Below are positions 1 through 4,784 of a stretch of DNA of 7,078 bases, one piece after another (position 1 is the first letter of the stretch; every line of letters begins with the position of its first letter). A program made the translations under genes and the position numbers. Below the pieces are notes generated by a model. The model saw only the letters and a program-made list of their open reading frames with translations. It did no database searches and was not told where the DNA came from. This stretch comes from Patescibacteria group bacterium (GTDB taxonomy: Bacteria; Patescibacteriota; Minisyncoccia; JAHIHE01): contig JAHILZ010000007.1 of the NCBI GenBank assembly GCA_018896765.1, positions 1 through 7,078 on the forward strand, given 5' to 3'.

Positions 1-56
1 CAGTTTTTCTCAAAGATTTCCTTAATTGTATAGTTGCCTTTTATTGTTTCAAGCAT
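1..56 (-). CDS. 5' end of a minus-strand gene, possibly a transposase (partial)
   Basis: On the minus strand an ATG at 56-54 opens a frame that stays open to the window edge and reads MLETIKGNYTIKEIFEKN. The pattern 'YTIKEIFEKN' reminds me of the N terminus of transposases that begin with a zinc-binding domain (IS91-like), but 18 residues are too few to be sure. A TATAAT hexamer lies on the minus strand at 69-64, so transcription would start about at the ATG and give an almost leaderless message. The start codon sits in the loop of a 17-bp inverted repeat. The alternative is a short chance frame; the natural-looking composition and the -10 box argue against this. Confidence 0.4.
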   Translation of the reverse strand, partial: MLETIKGNYTIKEIFEKN

Positions 57-76
57 ATAGGCAATTATACAATTAA
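22..76. repeat. 17-bp inverted repeat with 21-nt loop
   Basis: The arms are 22-38 (TTAATTGTATAGTTGCC) and 60-76 (GGCAATTATACAATTAA). They match at 16 of 17 positions, and the exception (33/65) is a G-U wobble in plus-strand RNA. The loop, 39-59, holds the start codon of the minus-strand gene, and the right arm holds its TATAAT. It could be an operator, an RNA hairpin controlling that start, or the end of a mobile element. Confidence 0.7.
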
Positions 77-93
77 ATAAGTTTTTAAGAAAC

Positions 94-133
94 TAATCTC
101 GGCTGACGCGATAGCGTATGTGCCGAAGGATTA
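94..133. repeat. imperfect 40-nt palindrome (REP-like hairpin)
   Basis: Outer arms TAATC (94-98) and GATTA (129-133) continue, with single-base bulges, into TCGGC (99-103) and GCCGA (122-126). After an internal loop a CGC-GATA-GCG hairpin (107-116) closes the tip. The G+C content of the tip is well above the surroundings. The shape is like REP or mobile-element-end hairpins. A short T-rich stretch follows at 135-160, but the T-run is too far from the stem for a classical terminator. Confidence 0.5.
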
Positions 134-168
134 ATTTATTTAGAAATTTTTTCGCCTTTTACCTCGCT

Positions 169-196
169 GCCCGCTTCGACTCAAACTAATCGAGGC
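169..196 (+). repeat. 28-nt dispersed repeat, copy A
   Basis: This copy starts GCCCGCTTCGACTC and ends AATCGAGGC. It matches the reverse complement of 1756-1783 at 25 of 28 positions. The two copies flank the DUF4143 ATPase gene in inverted orientation. The flanking CCTCG (162-166) and CGAGG (191-195) can pair as a shortened remnant of the larger stem seen in copy B. Confidence 0.7.
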
Positions 197-255
197 GAGC
201 AAGGACGAATCGTCGGCCGTCGTCTATGGCATGGTAATACAAATATTGGAGCAAG

Positions 256-290
256 AAGCGCCTCGGATTTTTCCGAGGCGCTTTTGTTTT
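256..290 (+). terminator. intrinsic terminator
   Basis: AAGCGCCTCGG (256-266) pairs perfectly with CCGAGGCGCTT (273-283) around an ATTTTT loop and is followed by TTGTTTT. No plus-strand gene is visible just upstream (57-255), so it may end an unannotated small RNA or read-through from an element whose gene is outside the window. Confidence 0.8.
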
Positions 291-306
291 AAGACAAGCA
301 AACATT

Positions 307-321
307 CCTGCCTGCCGGCAG
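307..321. repeat. G+C-rich short palindrome (CTGCCGGCAG)
   Basis: CTGCCGGCAG at 312-321 is a perfect 10-nt palindrome preceded by CCTGC (307-311). Its base composition is unlike the AT-rich surroundings. I believe similar CCTGCCGGCAGG-type palindromes recur between genes in some Parcubacteria, but I cannot check that here. Confidence 0.4.
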
Positions 322-338
322 CGGTCTGTGAAAACAGA

Positions 339-371
339 AAACCCCCATCTTTTTCTAAAAGGTGGGGGTTT
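339..371 (-). terminator. 15-bp hairpin, better terminator on the minus strand
   Basis: Positions 339-353 pair with 357-371 around a 3-nt TCT loop. The 15 pairs include a run of five C-G pairs and one wobble. On the minus strand the stem is followed by TTTTCTGTTTTC, a U-rich tail. On the plus strand the tail is only GAATTT. It may block antisense transcription leaving the ATPase region, or act in both directions. Confidence 0.6.
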
Positions 372-423
372 GAATTTACTCTAAGTAAAACAGACTTCAC
401 GATTAATTCCATTAAAACGAAAC

Positions 424-451
424 TTGACTTATCGAAATATTGAGTTATAAT
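424..451 (+). promoter_or_regulatory. sigma70-type promoter of the DUF4143 ATPase gene
   Basis: A TTGACT -35 (424-429) is separated by 16 bp from a perfect TATAAT -10 (446-451). The predicted transcript starts near 458, about 20 nt before the ATG at 479. This placement excludes the upstream TTG at 440 as a start, because it lies inside the promoter. Confidence 0.75.
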
Positions 452-478
452 ATAAACATAATCAATAAGCCAAAAAAT

Positions 479-1720
479 ATGCAAAAAATAGCCCGAAAAT
501 TATTTAATGAGTTAAAAATACATCTTGATTCAAAAGAAATTTCTTTAATTGTTGGTCCTCGCCAGTCGGGAAAAACAACCCTTATGCTTGAGTTAAAAAA
601 ATATCTTGAGCAAAAAGGAGATAAAACGGTGTTTTTTAATCTTGATTTTGAGTCGGATAAAATATTTTTTGAATCCCAATCCAATATGGTTAAGAGGTTG
701 GAGCTGGAATTAGGTAAAAACAAGGGATACGTTTTTATTGATGAAATACAAAGAAAGGACAACGCCGGATTGTTTTTGAAAGGCTTATACGACATGAATT
801 TTCCGTATAAATTTATTATTTCCGGGTCCGGAAGTTTGGAGCTGAAGGAAAAAATTCATGAATCATTGGCTGGAAGAAAAAGACTGTTTGAGCTCGGCAC
901 CGTGAGTTTTGAGGAATTTGTTGATTTTAAAACAAGCTATAAATACAGCGGCAGATTGAATGAATTTTTTAAGCTGGAACAGGATCAGGCAGCCGCATTT
1001 TTGAGTGAATATTTGAATTTTGGCGGATACCCTCGAGTGATTTTGGAACAGGAAATTTCTGAAAAAATTAAAATAATAAATGAAATATTCCGAAGTTATA
1101 TTGAAAAAGATATAGCCTATTTGTTGAATGTCGATAGGGTGGATGCTTTTAGCGTTTTGATCAAAATATTAGCCAGTCAATTAGGGCAGATTATAAAATA
1201 TTCTAAATTAGCCGGCGATACCGGCGTATCGATTCCCACAGTCAAGAATTATATATGGTACGCGGAAAAAACATTTTCCGTGAAATTGCTTAGGCCGTTT
1301 TTTAAAAATCATCGCAAGGAAATAACCAAATCTCCGATTGCTTATTTTTATGATTTGGGTTTGAGAAATTTTGCCTTGGGCCTTTTTGGGAATCTAAATC
1401 AGCCAAGCCAATTCGGATTTGTTTTTCAAAATTTTATTGCTAACGGGCTATGGGAAAAAATTCAGCATAGTTCAAAGAATTTAGGATTTTGGCGGACGCT
1501 TGATAAGACTGAAGTGGATTTTGTAATAAGCAGCGGAGAGGACACTCTGCCGATTGAAGTAAAATACGCAAAATTGAATAAACCGGAAATAGCCAGATCA
1601 CTGCGCAGTTTTATTAAAGAATATAATCCGCGCGAAGCATGGGTGGTTAATTTAACATTGGAAGCGGAGATAAAGATTGGAAAAACAGTCGTTAAGTTTA
1701 TTCCATTTTATGAAATTTAG
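479..1720 (+). CDS. AAA+ ATPase with C-terminal DUF4143 domain
   Basis: The 413-residue protein begins at ATG 479. An in-frame TTG at 440 would add 13 residues, but it lies inside the promoter. The N-terminal AAA_14-type ATPase domain has a Walker A loop GPRQSGKT (26-33), a Walker B strand VFIDEIQ (85-91) and an ISGSGS sensor-like strand (114-119), followed by the ESLAGR segment (128-133) typical of this family. The C-terminal DUF4143 part carries a PD-(D/E)XK-like pattern: E345, D347, then IEVK with E360 and K362. The length is normal for the family. These ATPases are abundant in archaea and CPR bacteria, and their cellular role is poorly known; the nuclease-like fold suggests action on nucleic acid. 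The gene appears monocistronic, with its own promoter and terminator. It is bracketed by inverted copies of a 28-nt repeat, suggesting a separately acquired unit. Confidence 0.93.
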   Translation: MQKIARKLFNELKIHLDSKEISLIVGPRQSGKTTLMLELKKYLEQKGDKTVFFNLDFESDKIFFESQSNMVKRLELELGKNKGYVFIDEIQRKDNAGLFLKGLYDMNFPYKFIISGSGSLELKEKIHESLAGRKRLFELGTVSFEEFVDFKTSYKYSGRLNEFFKLEQDQAAAFLSEYLNFGGYPRVILEQEISEKIKIINEIFRSYIEKDIAYLLNVDRVDAFSVLIKILASQLGQIIKYSKLAGDTGVSIPTVKNYIWYAEKTFSVKLLRPFFKNHRKEITKSPIAYFYDLGLRNFALGLFGNLNQPSQFGFVFQNFIANGLWEKIQHSSKNLGFWRTLDKTEVDFVISSGEDTLPIEVKYAKLNKPEIARSLRSFIKEYNPREAWVVNLTLEAEIKIGKTVVKFIPFYEI

Positions 1721-1755
1721 TTCTCCTGATTTTTGCCTAACTCGCCTAGACTCTT

Positions 1756-1797
1756 GCCTCGATTCGATCGAGTCGAAGCGGGCGATCTAGTCGAGGC
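1756..1797 (-). repeat. 28-nt dispersed repeat, copy B, inside a 14-bp hairpin
   Basis: 1756-1783 is the inverted counterpart of 169-196 (25 of 28 match). Here the repeat forms part of a larger stem: 1756-1769 pairs with 1784-1797 with one mismatch and one wobble, leaving a 14-nt loop (1770-1783). It lies 35 nt past the ATPase stop codon. Confidence 0.7.
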
Positions 1798-1827
1798 TGG
1801 CAAACAATCGATCTGTCGTAAGACGGA

Positions 1828-1853
1828 AAAAGACTCCCGAAAGAGGGTCTTTT
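1828..1853 (+). terminator. intrinsic terminator of the ATPase gene
   Basis: AAAAGACTC (1828-1836) pairs with GGGTCTTTT (1845-1853), with one T-G wobble, around a GAAA-containing tip. A short T-rich tail (TTTTGATTT) follows. The T-tract overlaps the -35 of the next promoter. Confidence 0.65.
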
Positions 1854-1880
1854 GATTTGGGGTTTATTTTATGGTATAAT
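1852..1880 (+). promoter_or_regulatory. extended -10 promoter of the abiE operon (distal)
   Basis: TTGATT (1852-1857), a 17-bp spacer and TATAAT (1875-1880), with TGG just before the -10 (extended -10). The predicted start is near 1887, giving a leader of about 78 nt. Confidence 0.7.
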
Positions 1881-1922
1881 AATTTAAAAGAGGGGAAGGT
1901 TATCGTTTATCTTATAAATCTA

Positions 1923-1951
1923 TGATACAATAAAGTTAACATTATTGTTAA
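1923..1951 (+). promoter_or_regulatory. second promoter and palindromic operator candidate before the AbiEii toxin gene
   Basis: TGATACAAT (1923-1931) is an extended -10 predicting a start near 1938. A perfect 6-4-6 palindrome, TTAACA (1936-1941) / TGTTAA (1946-1951), lies on that start point. A repressor bound there would block transcription, as expected of an autoregulated toxin-antitoxin operon; AbiEi-type antitoxins are known to repress their own promoters. No -35 is convincing for this promoter. Confidence 0.5.
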
Positions 1952-1964
1952 TTATAATGCATCT

Positions 1965-2660
1965 ATGAATACAGTCGAACTAAATGATTTTGTAAAAAAT
2001 TTGGGTATTTCGCGAGATCAAATTTTGAGAGAAGAAGCCGAGCTGAATTTTCTTAAGCTGCTTGCGGATAATAAACTTGGCGCAAAAGTGGTTTTTTATG
2101 GCGGAACCGCTTTGCGTTTGGCATATGGATCTCCGCGCTTCTCCGAAGATATTGACCTGATTTCAGTCAAATATTTTAAATTTACCGAGTTTAAAAAATT
2201 TATCAAAGAAGTTGGCGAAGCAAACAAAGAACACTGGCAAGTTAAAGATATCAAAGAAAAAAGGAATACTATGTTTGCCCTATTTCTTATCAGAGATAAA
2301 AAATTAAAACATAATTTTTCGTTGAAAATAGAAACGCGCATACCGGCCAAAAAAGTATCTTTAGAATCGCAATTGGCATTAATAAAAAGTCCTGTAAGCG
2401 CCAAAGAGCCTCTATTATTAGTGCCAACCATCAGAGAACTAAAAAAAATGAAAGAAAACGCGCTGGCTGCGAGGAAGAAAGCTAGGGATATATTTGATTT
2501 ATGGTATATTGCTCAGGCGCTGAGAGAGCCTTTTTCGTTGCCTGATAAAATGCCAATATATTCAAAGAGGGAATTTAAAAACGAATTACAAGTTTTTTTG
2601 CCGATAAAATATTATCCGATAATTGAACAGCTATATGGACAAATTAATAAAAAAACTTAA
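1965..2660 (+). CDS. AbiEii-type nucleotidyltransferase toxin
   Basis: The 231-residue protein belongs to the AbiEii/AbiGii (PF08843-type) toxin family, nucleotidyltransferase-fold enzymes of type IV toxin-antitoxin and phage-abortive-infection systems. The nucleotidyltransferase motif is complete: GGTALR (46-51) then SEDID with D62 and D64. The downstream family motif RD-x2-D is present (R174, D175, D178, in KARDIFDLWYI). The toxin reaction in this family is thought to be nucleotide transfer to a cellular RNA target, with tRNA shown for relatives; the target here is unknown. No Shine-Dalgarno sequence precedes the ATG. The 3' end overlaps the antitoxin gene by 26 nt, indicating translational coupling. 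All expected catalytic residues are present, so it should be active. Confidence 0.92.
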   Translation: MNTVELNDFVKNLGISRDQILREEAELNFLKLLADNKLGAKVVFYGGTALRLAYGSPRFSEDIDLISVKYFKFTEFKKFIKEVGEANKEHWQVKDIKEKRNTMFALFLIRDKKLKHNFSLKIETRIPAKKVSLESQLALIKSPVSAKEPLLLVPTIRELKKMKENALAARKKARDIFDLWYIAQALREPFSLPDKMPIYSKREFKNELQVFLPIKYYPIIEQLYGQINKKT

Positions 2661-3219
2661 AAATATTCCAAAGGGGTATTTTACCTTGACGGATGTGAAA
2701 AAAATTTCTTCTCTTTCTGAAGCAAGTTTGCGCGTTGCCATGAGTCGATTAACAAAAAGCGGCGAGGTGCGCAGAATTATCAGAGGAATATATTCGATTG
2801 ATCTTGCTCTGATTGACTGGGAAAATTTTGCATGCGAGATATATTGCCCCAGCTACATATCTTTTGAGTCAGCGCTTGCAATTCATAATGTTTTAAGCCA
2901 GAAGCCGGTCCATATTACGCTGGCAACATCCAACAGAGGTAAGCAGATGACAGCTAAAGATAAAAATATTATTTATCATCATATTCAAGAAAACTTATTT
3001 TGGGGTTTTGTAAAAAAAGAGTCATGTTTGATTGCTGATCCGGAAAAAGCGCTACTGGATATGATATATTTATCTTTGCATGGCTATGCAAAATTTGATA
3101 GCGAAGAAATTGATTTTAAGTTTATAAATAAAAAAAGACTGGATAAATATTTAAAAATATTTAATATTTCTACGATGAATAATATAGTTGCGGTAGCTTA
3201 TAATACAAAAAAACAGTAA
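2635..3219 (+). CDS. AbiEi-type antitoxin (winged-helix transcriptional regulator)
   Basis: The 194-residue protein begins at ATG 2635, preferred to the in-frame TTG at 2623; this gives a 26-nt overlap with the toxin gene. Residues ~15-55 form a winged helix-turn-helix (TLTDVKKISSLSEASLRVAM, then RRIIRGIYSID, where the RGIY turn is the wing). The AbiEi core follows: CPSYISFESALAIHNV, the KPVHITLATSNR strand, and IADPEKALLDMIYL. The protein would bind the operon promoter and counter the AbiEii toxin. In the founding abiE systems the antitoxin gene lies first; here it is second. The stop codon is inside the terminator stem. Confidence 0.88.
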   Translation: MDKLIKKLKNIPKGYFTLTDVKKISSLSEASLRVAMSRLTKSGEVRRIIRGIYSIDLALIDWENFACEIYCPSYISFESALAIHNVLSQKPVHITLATSNRGKQMTAKDKNIIYHHIQENLFWGFVKKESCLIADPEKALLDMIYLSLHGYAKFDSEEIDFKFINKKRLDKYLKIFNISTMNNIVAVAYNTKKQ

Positions 3220-3243
3220 AAATATCGGTATTTTTTTACTGTT
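3212..3243 (+). terminator. terminator overlapping the abiEi stop codon
   Basis: AACAGTAAAAATA (3212-3224) pairs with TATTTTTTTACTGTT (3229-3243), with two bulged T residues, around a TCGG loop. The stop codon TAA (3217-3219) is in the left arm. It lacks a T-tract beyond the stem but has seven T residues inside the right arm. Confidence 0.55.
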
Positions 3244-3295
3244 CGCGTGAGAAAATCCAATACCGCTGCAAGCAGTGTTTTGGGTCGTTATCTTA

Positions 3296-3304
3296 TGTTA
3301 CAAT
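3296..3304 (+). promoter_or_regulatory. extended -10 promoter candidate for the first HEPN-MNT pair
   Basis: TGTTACAAT fits an extended -10 (TGn plus TACAAT at 3299-3304), with a predicted start near 3311. No good -35 is visible. The same TTATCTTAT and TACAATAA words occur upstream of the AbiEii gene, although with different spacing. Confidence 0.4.
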
Positions 3305-3350
3305 AATTCAAAAGGGAGAAATTGCTTGCTAAAGTAATAACTTAAGGTAA

Positions 3351-3390
3351 AATGAATTTAAATTCAAAATAATGAATTTAAATTCAAAAA
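3351..3390. repeat. two tandem 20-bp repeats, each with a 12-bp perfect palindrome
   Basis: 3351-3370 and 3371-3390 match at 19 of 20 positions. Each contains GAATTTAAATTC (3354-3365 and 3374-3385), a perfect palindrome. The 20-bp period puts both sites on nearly the same helix face, as in tandem operators. The repeats also encode the starts of two tiny frames. Confidence 0.7.
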
Positions 3391-3452
3391 GTATGAAACC
3401 CATAAATTTATCTAAAAATGAAGAGGCAATATTGAATTTTTTGGCGAGGTAA
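3372..3452 (+). pseudogene. 26-codon frame, possible remnant of an MNT or winged-helix gene
   Basis: An ATG at 3372 opens a 26-residue frame. Its second methionine begins MKPINLSKNEEAILNFLAR and the frame then stops. The sequence looks like the first helix of a longer protein: 'LSKNEEAILNFL' resembles the first helix of winged-helix or nucleotidyltransferase proteins, but the family is not certain. A seven-residue frame (MNLNSK) encoded by the first 20-bp repeat ends in TAATG, overlapping this ATG. The HEPN gene starts 24 nt downstream. I infer that a deletion removed most of a partner gene here; the alternative is a genuine leader peptide. Confidence 0.35.
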
Positions 3453-3476
3453 AGAGGGGGGTAAAATTATAATTAT

Positions 3477-3725
3477 ATGAGTATAAAATTTCAAGAATGC
3501 ATAAAAAAAGGTAAAATAAAAATATTTTCACGAGGAAAAGATCTAGCCGATAAAGAGCTAAGGATGGCTCAAGAAGATTTGGATATTTCACAAAGCAGTT
3601 TTGGCGAAAAAAATCTTCGGTATCCGGAATATAAGATGCAATTTTATAAGCAATGCAACAGAGAATATACTAAAAATTACATTGATAAGATTACCAAGAT
3701 ATATCAAAAATTATGTCAAAGTTAA
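3477..3725 (+). pseudogene. HEPN-domain protein, internally deleted or chimeric
   Basis: This 82-residue frame starts MSIKFQECIKKGKIKIFSRG, like one type of HEPN protein from archaea and CPR bacteria, and continues to about residue 45 (QEDLDISQSSFGEKN). There it jumps straight into RYPEYKMQFYKQCNREYTKN, which resembles the C terminus of the other HEPN type. The same region in the second HEPN gene of this window reads ARYPEWQKQFYLKCNKKYT. The central helices, where the RX4-6H ribonuclease motif should lie, are absent, and the protein is about 40-50 residues short. As a toxin (HepT-like RNase) it is probably inactive. The frame is still open and overlaps the MNT gene by 13 nt, so it may be retained as a translated leader for it. 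Confidence 0.6.
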
Positions 3726-4027
3726 AAGTAAAAAAAATAGTCAAAAAATACGCGGTAAAATTGAAGGCAAAAAAATATCCTTTTTCCGCGGTTTATTTAT
3801 TTGGATCTTATGCTAAAGGAAAACCAAACCAATGGAGCGACATAGATGTAGCGATAATATCAGATAGAATGAAGAAAAATTGGAATAAAAATGAAGATAT
3901 TTTATGGAAATATACAATGGATGTTGATTCTAGGATTGAACCAATTGGATTTACGGTAAAAGATTTTCAGGATAATAATGATCCAATGGTTTACGAAATC
4001 AAGAAAACCGGAATTAAAATCGCTTAA
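3713..4027 (+). CDS. MNT-domain nucleotidyltransferase (MntA-like antitoxin), first copy
   Basis: The 104-residue protein is a complete minimal nucleotidyltransferase of the kind paired with HEPN toxins (type VII toxin-antitoxin). The catalytic pattern is intact: LFGSYAKG (33-40) followed by WSDIDVAII with two aspartates, and a later acidic strand SRIEPIGFT. In characterised pairs the MNT protein neutralises its HEPN partner by AMPylating a tyrosine near the RX4-6H motif. Its start overlaps the upstream HEPN frame by 13 nt, giving translational coupling. Because that HEPN gene lacks its core, this antitoxin may be an orphan or may serve the second HEPN. The last four codons and stop lie inside the ~100-nt repeat (copy 1). 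Confidence 0.85.
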   Translation: MSKLKVKKIVKKYAVKLKAKKYPFSAVYLFGSYAKGKPNQWSDIDVAIISDRMKKNWNKNEDILWKYTMDVDSRIEPIGFTVKDFQDNNDPMVYEIKKTGIKIA

Positions 4028-4123
4028 AATTCTCCCGATTTTGATTTGCCCCCAATTAGGGGAAACCCGCTGGGGGAGACCCGCTCTCCCCCAAAAGTTT
4101 GACACTGATAGCGCGTTTTGATA
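4010..4123 (+). repeat. ~100-nt direct repeat, copy 1 (hairpin plus promoter unit)
   Basis: This copy matches 5117-5216. The left arm (about 42 nt) differs at two positions, and the right arm (4072-4123) is identical over 52 nt. Copy 1 is 14 nt longer because AGGGGAAACCCGCT (4058-4071) is followed by the near-duplicate GGGGGAGACCCGCT (4072-4085). A hairpin TGGGGGAGA (4071-4079) / TCTCCCCCA (4085-4093) has a 5-nt loop. A second TCTCCC at 4031-4036 could compete for the same G-run. No T-tract follows the hairpin, so it is not a classical plus-strand terminator. The copy ends in a promoter. Confidence 0.9.
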
Positions 4124-4127
4124 TAGT
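4099..4127 (+). promoter_or_regulatory. strong sigma70-type promoter at the end of repeat copy 1
   Basis: A perfect TTGACA (4099-4104), a 17-bp spacer and TATAGT (4122-4127). The predicted start near 4134 leaves a ~22-nt leader before the antitoxin-like gene at 4156. The -35 and all but the last bases of the spacer and -10 belong to the repeat. Confidence 0.8.
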
Positions 4128-4155
4128 ATAAACAGTAAAATATTAATTTAAGAAA

Positions 4156-4359
4156 ATGTCTCAATTATACATAAATAATTTAAAGACGAAAAAAGGCCTT
4201 ATTAGAGCGATAGAAGCATATAGAACAGTTTCGGTTTTTTCCGAGAGTGAATTGGAAACTTTAGAAATTCTTTCAAATGAAAAAGATAGGAATTTAATAT
4301 TGCGCGGAATTAAGGAATCAAAAAGCAATAAAATTCATTCGATCAAGTCAATTTTATAA
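4156..4359 (+). CDS. small type II antitoxin-like protein
   Basis: The 67-residue protein is predicted mostly helical. A region (AIEAYRTVSVFSESELETLE) leads to a charged C-terminal segment (LRGIKESKSNKIHSIKSIL) of the kind antitoxins use to wrap a RelE-type toxin, and the ending resembles that of Phd/YefM-like antitoxins. I do not recognise a named family. The strongest evidence is context: the RelE-like toxin fragment starts one base after its stop codon, the standard antitoxin-toxin arrangement. It would neutralise the toxin and perhaps repress its own promoter. Since the toxin is truncated, it may now be an unneeded leftover. Confidence 0.6.
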   Translation: MSQLYINNLKTKKGLIRAIEAYRTVSVFSESELETLEILSNEKDRNLILRGIKESKSNKIHSIKSIL

Positions 4360-4360
4360 T

Positions 4361-4549
4361 ATGTTTGATGTTTTTATAACTTCTTCCGTCAAAAAATCAG
4401 CCAAAAAATTGCCGGATGAAGTGAAAAAAGAAGTCGTGAAACTTTGCGAATCTCACATATCTCAATATCCTTTTGATGCCGATAAATTGCAAAAACCGCT
4501 AGATGTGCCATTTGGCAATCGAAAAAATATTAAAAGCGTTGATTGTTAA
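4361..4549 (+). pseudogene. RelE/ParE-like toxin, C terminus lost at a deletion junction
   Basis: The frame begins MFDVFITSSVKKSAKKLPDE and continues through KKEVVKLCESHISQYPF to about KLQKPL (residue 47), as expected for the first half of a RelE/ParE-superfamily mRNA-interferase-type toxin. From about residue 48 the reading (DVPFGNRKNIKS) is simply the second HEPN gene read in the wrong frame. Normal toxins run to ~85-95 residues, and the catalytic C-terminal strands are missing, so it should be inactive. The break is near 4498-4503, where the HEPN sequence begins. It is preceded by one base after the antitoxin stop. Confidence 0.65.
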
Positions 4550-4784
4550 ATTATCCAAAGTCAACGCGCCTTATTCCCATAATTTGGTTGACTTGGCCAA
4601 GAAAACCAGCATTGAATTTTCCGAAGAACAAAAAATTCTTTTGGCGGATTTGACCGAATTTAATTTGGAAGCGAGATACCCCGAGTGGCAGAAACAGTTT
4701 TATTTAAAATGCAATAAAAAATACACGCAAGACTATTTTAACAGAAGCGATAAAATGCAAAAATGGCTAAAAAAACATCTTTAG
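4503..4784 (+). pseudogene. HEPN-domain protein lacking its N-terminal helix
   Basis: The 93-residue frame starts at an internal methionine: MCHLAIEKILKALIVK is the second helix of a HEPN domain, normally preceded by ~35-40 residues. The rest of the domain is present: NAPYSHNLVDLAKK, LADLTEFNLEARYPEWQKQF and the C-terminal YTQDYFNRSDKMQKWL. A clear RX4-6H motif is not visible; the conserved histidine is in PYSH, with a lysine where the arginine might be. The missing N terminus coincides with the truncated RelE-like gene, so one deletion damaged both. The frame may still be translated from ATG 4503 by coupling. It overlaps the second MNT gene by 22 nt. Confidence 0.6.

Noticed and set aside
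231..443. Plus-strand 70-codon frame before the ATPase gene
   Set aside because: It runs through two hairpins (256-290 and 339-371) and into the promoter, with no family resemblance.
440..478. TTG start at 440 giving a longer ATPase
   Set aside because: The TATAAT -10 (446-451) lies within this extension, so the transcript would start after it; the ATG at 479 fits better.
445..795. Minus-strand 116-codon frame opposite the ATPase gene
   Set aside because: It lies opposite the Walker A and B coding region of a clear gene and has no recognisable domain.
2096..2431. Minus-strand 111-codon frame opposite the AbiEii gene
   Set aside because: It is opposite the nucleotidyltransferase motif of the real gene and shows no domain.
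3351..3390. CRISPR array
   Set aside because: There are only two adjacent 20-bp units with no spacers and no cas genes.
3902..4105. Minus-strand 67-codon frame over the MNT1 end and repeat
   Set aside because: It crosses the end of a real gene and the repeat hairpin; the composition is that of a shadow frame.
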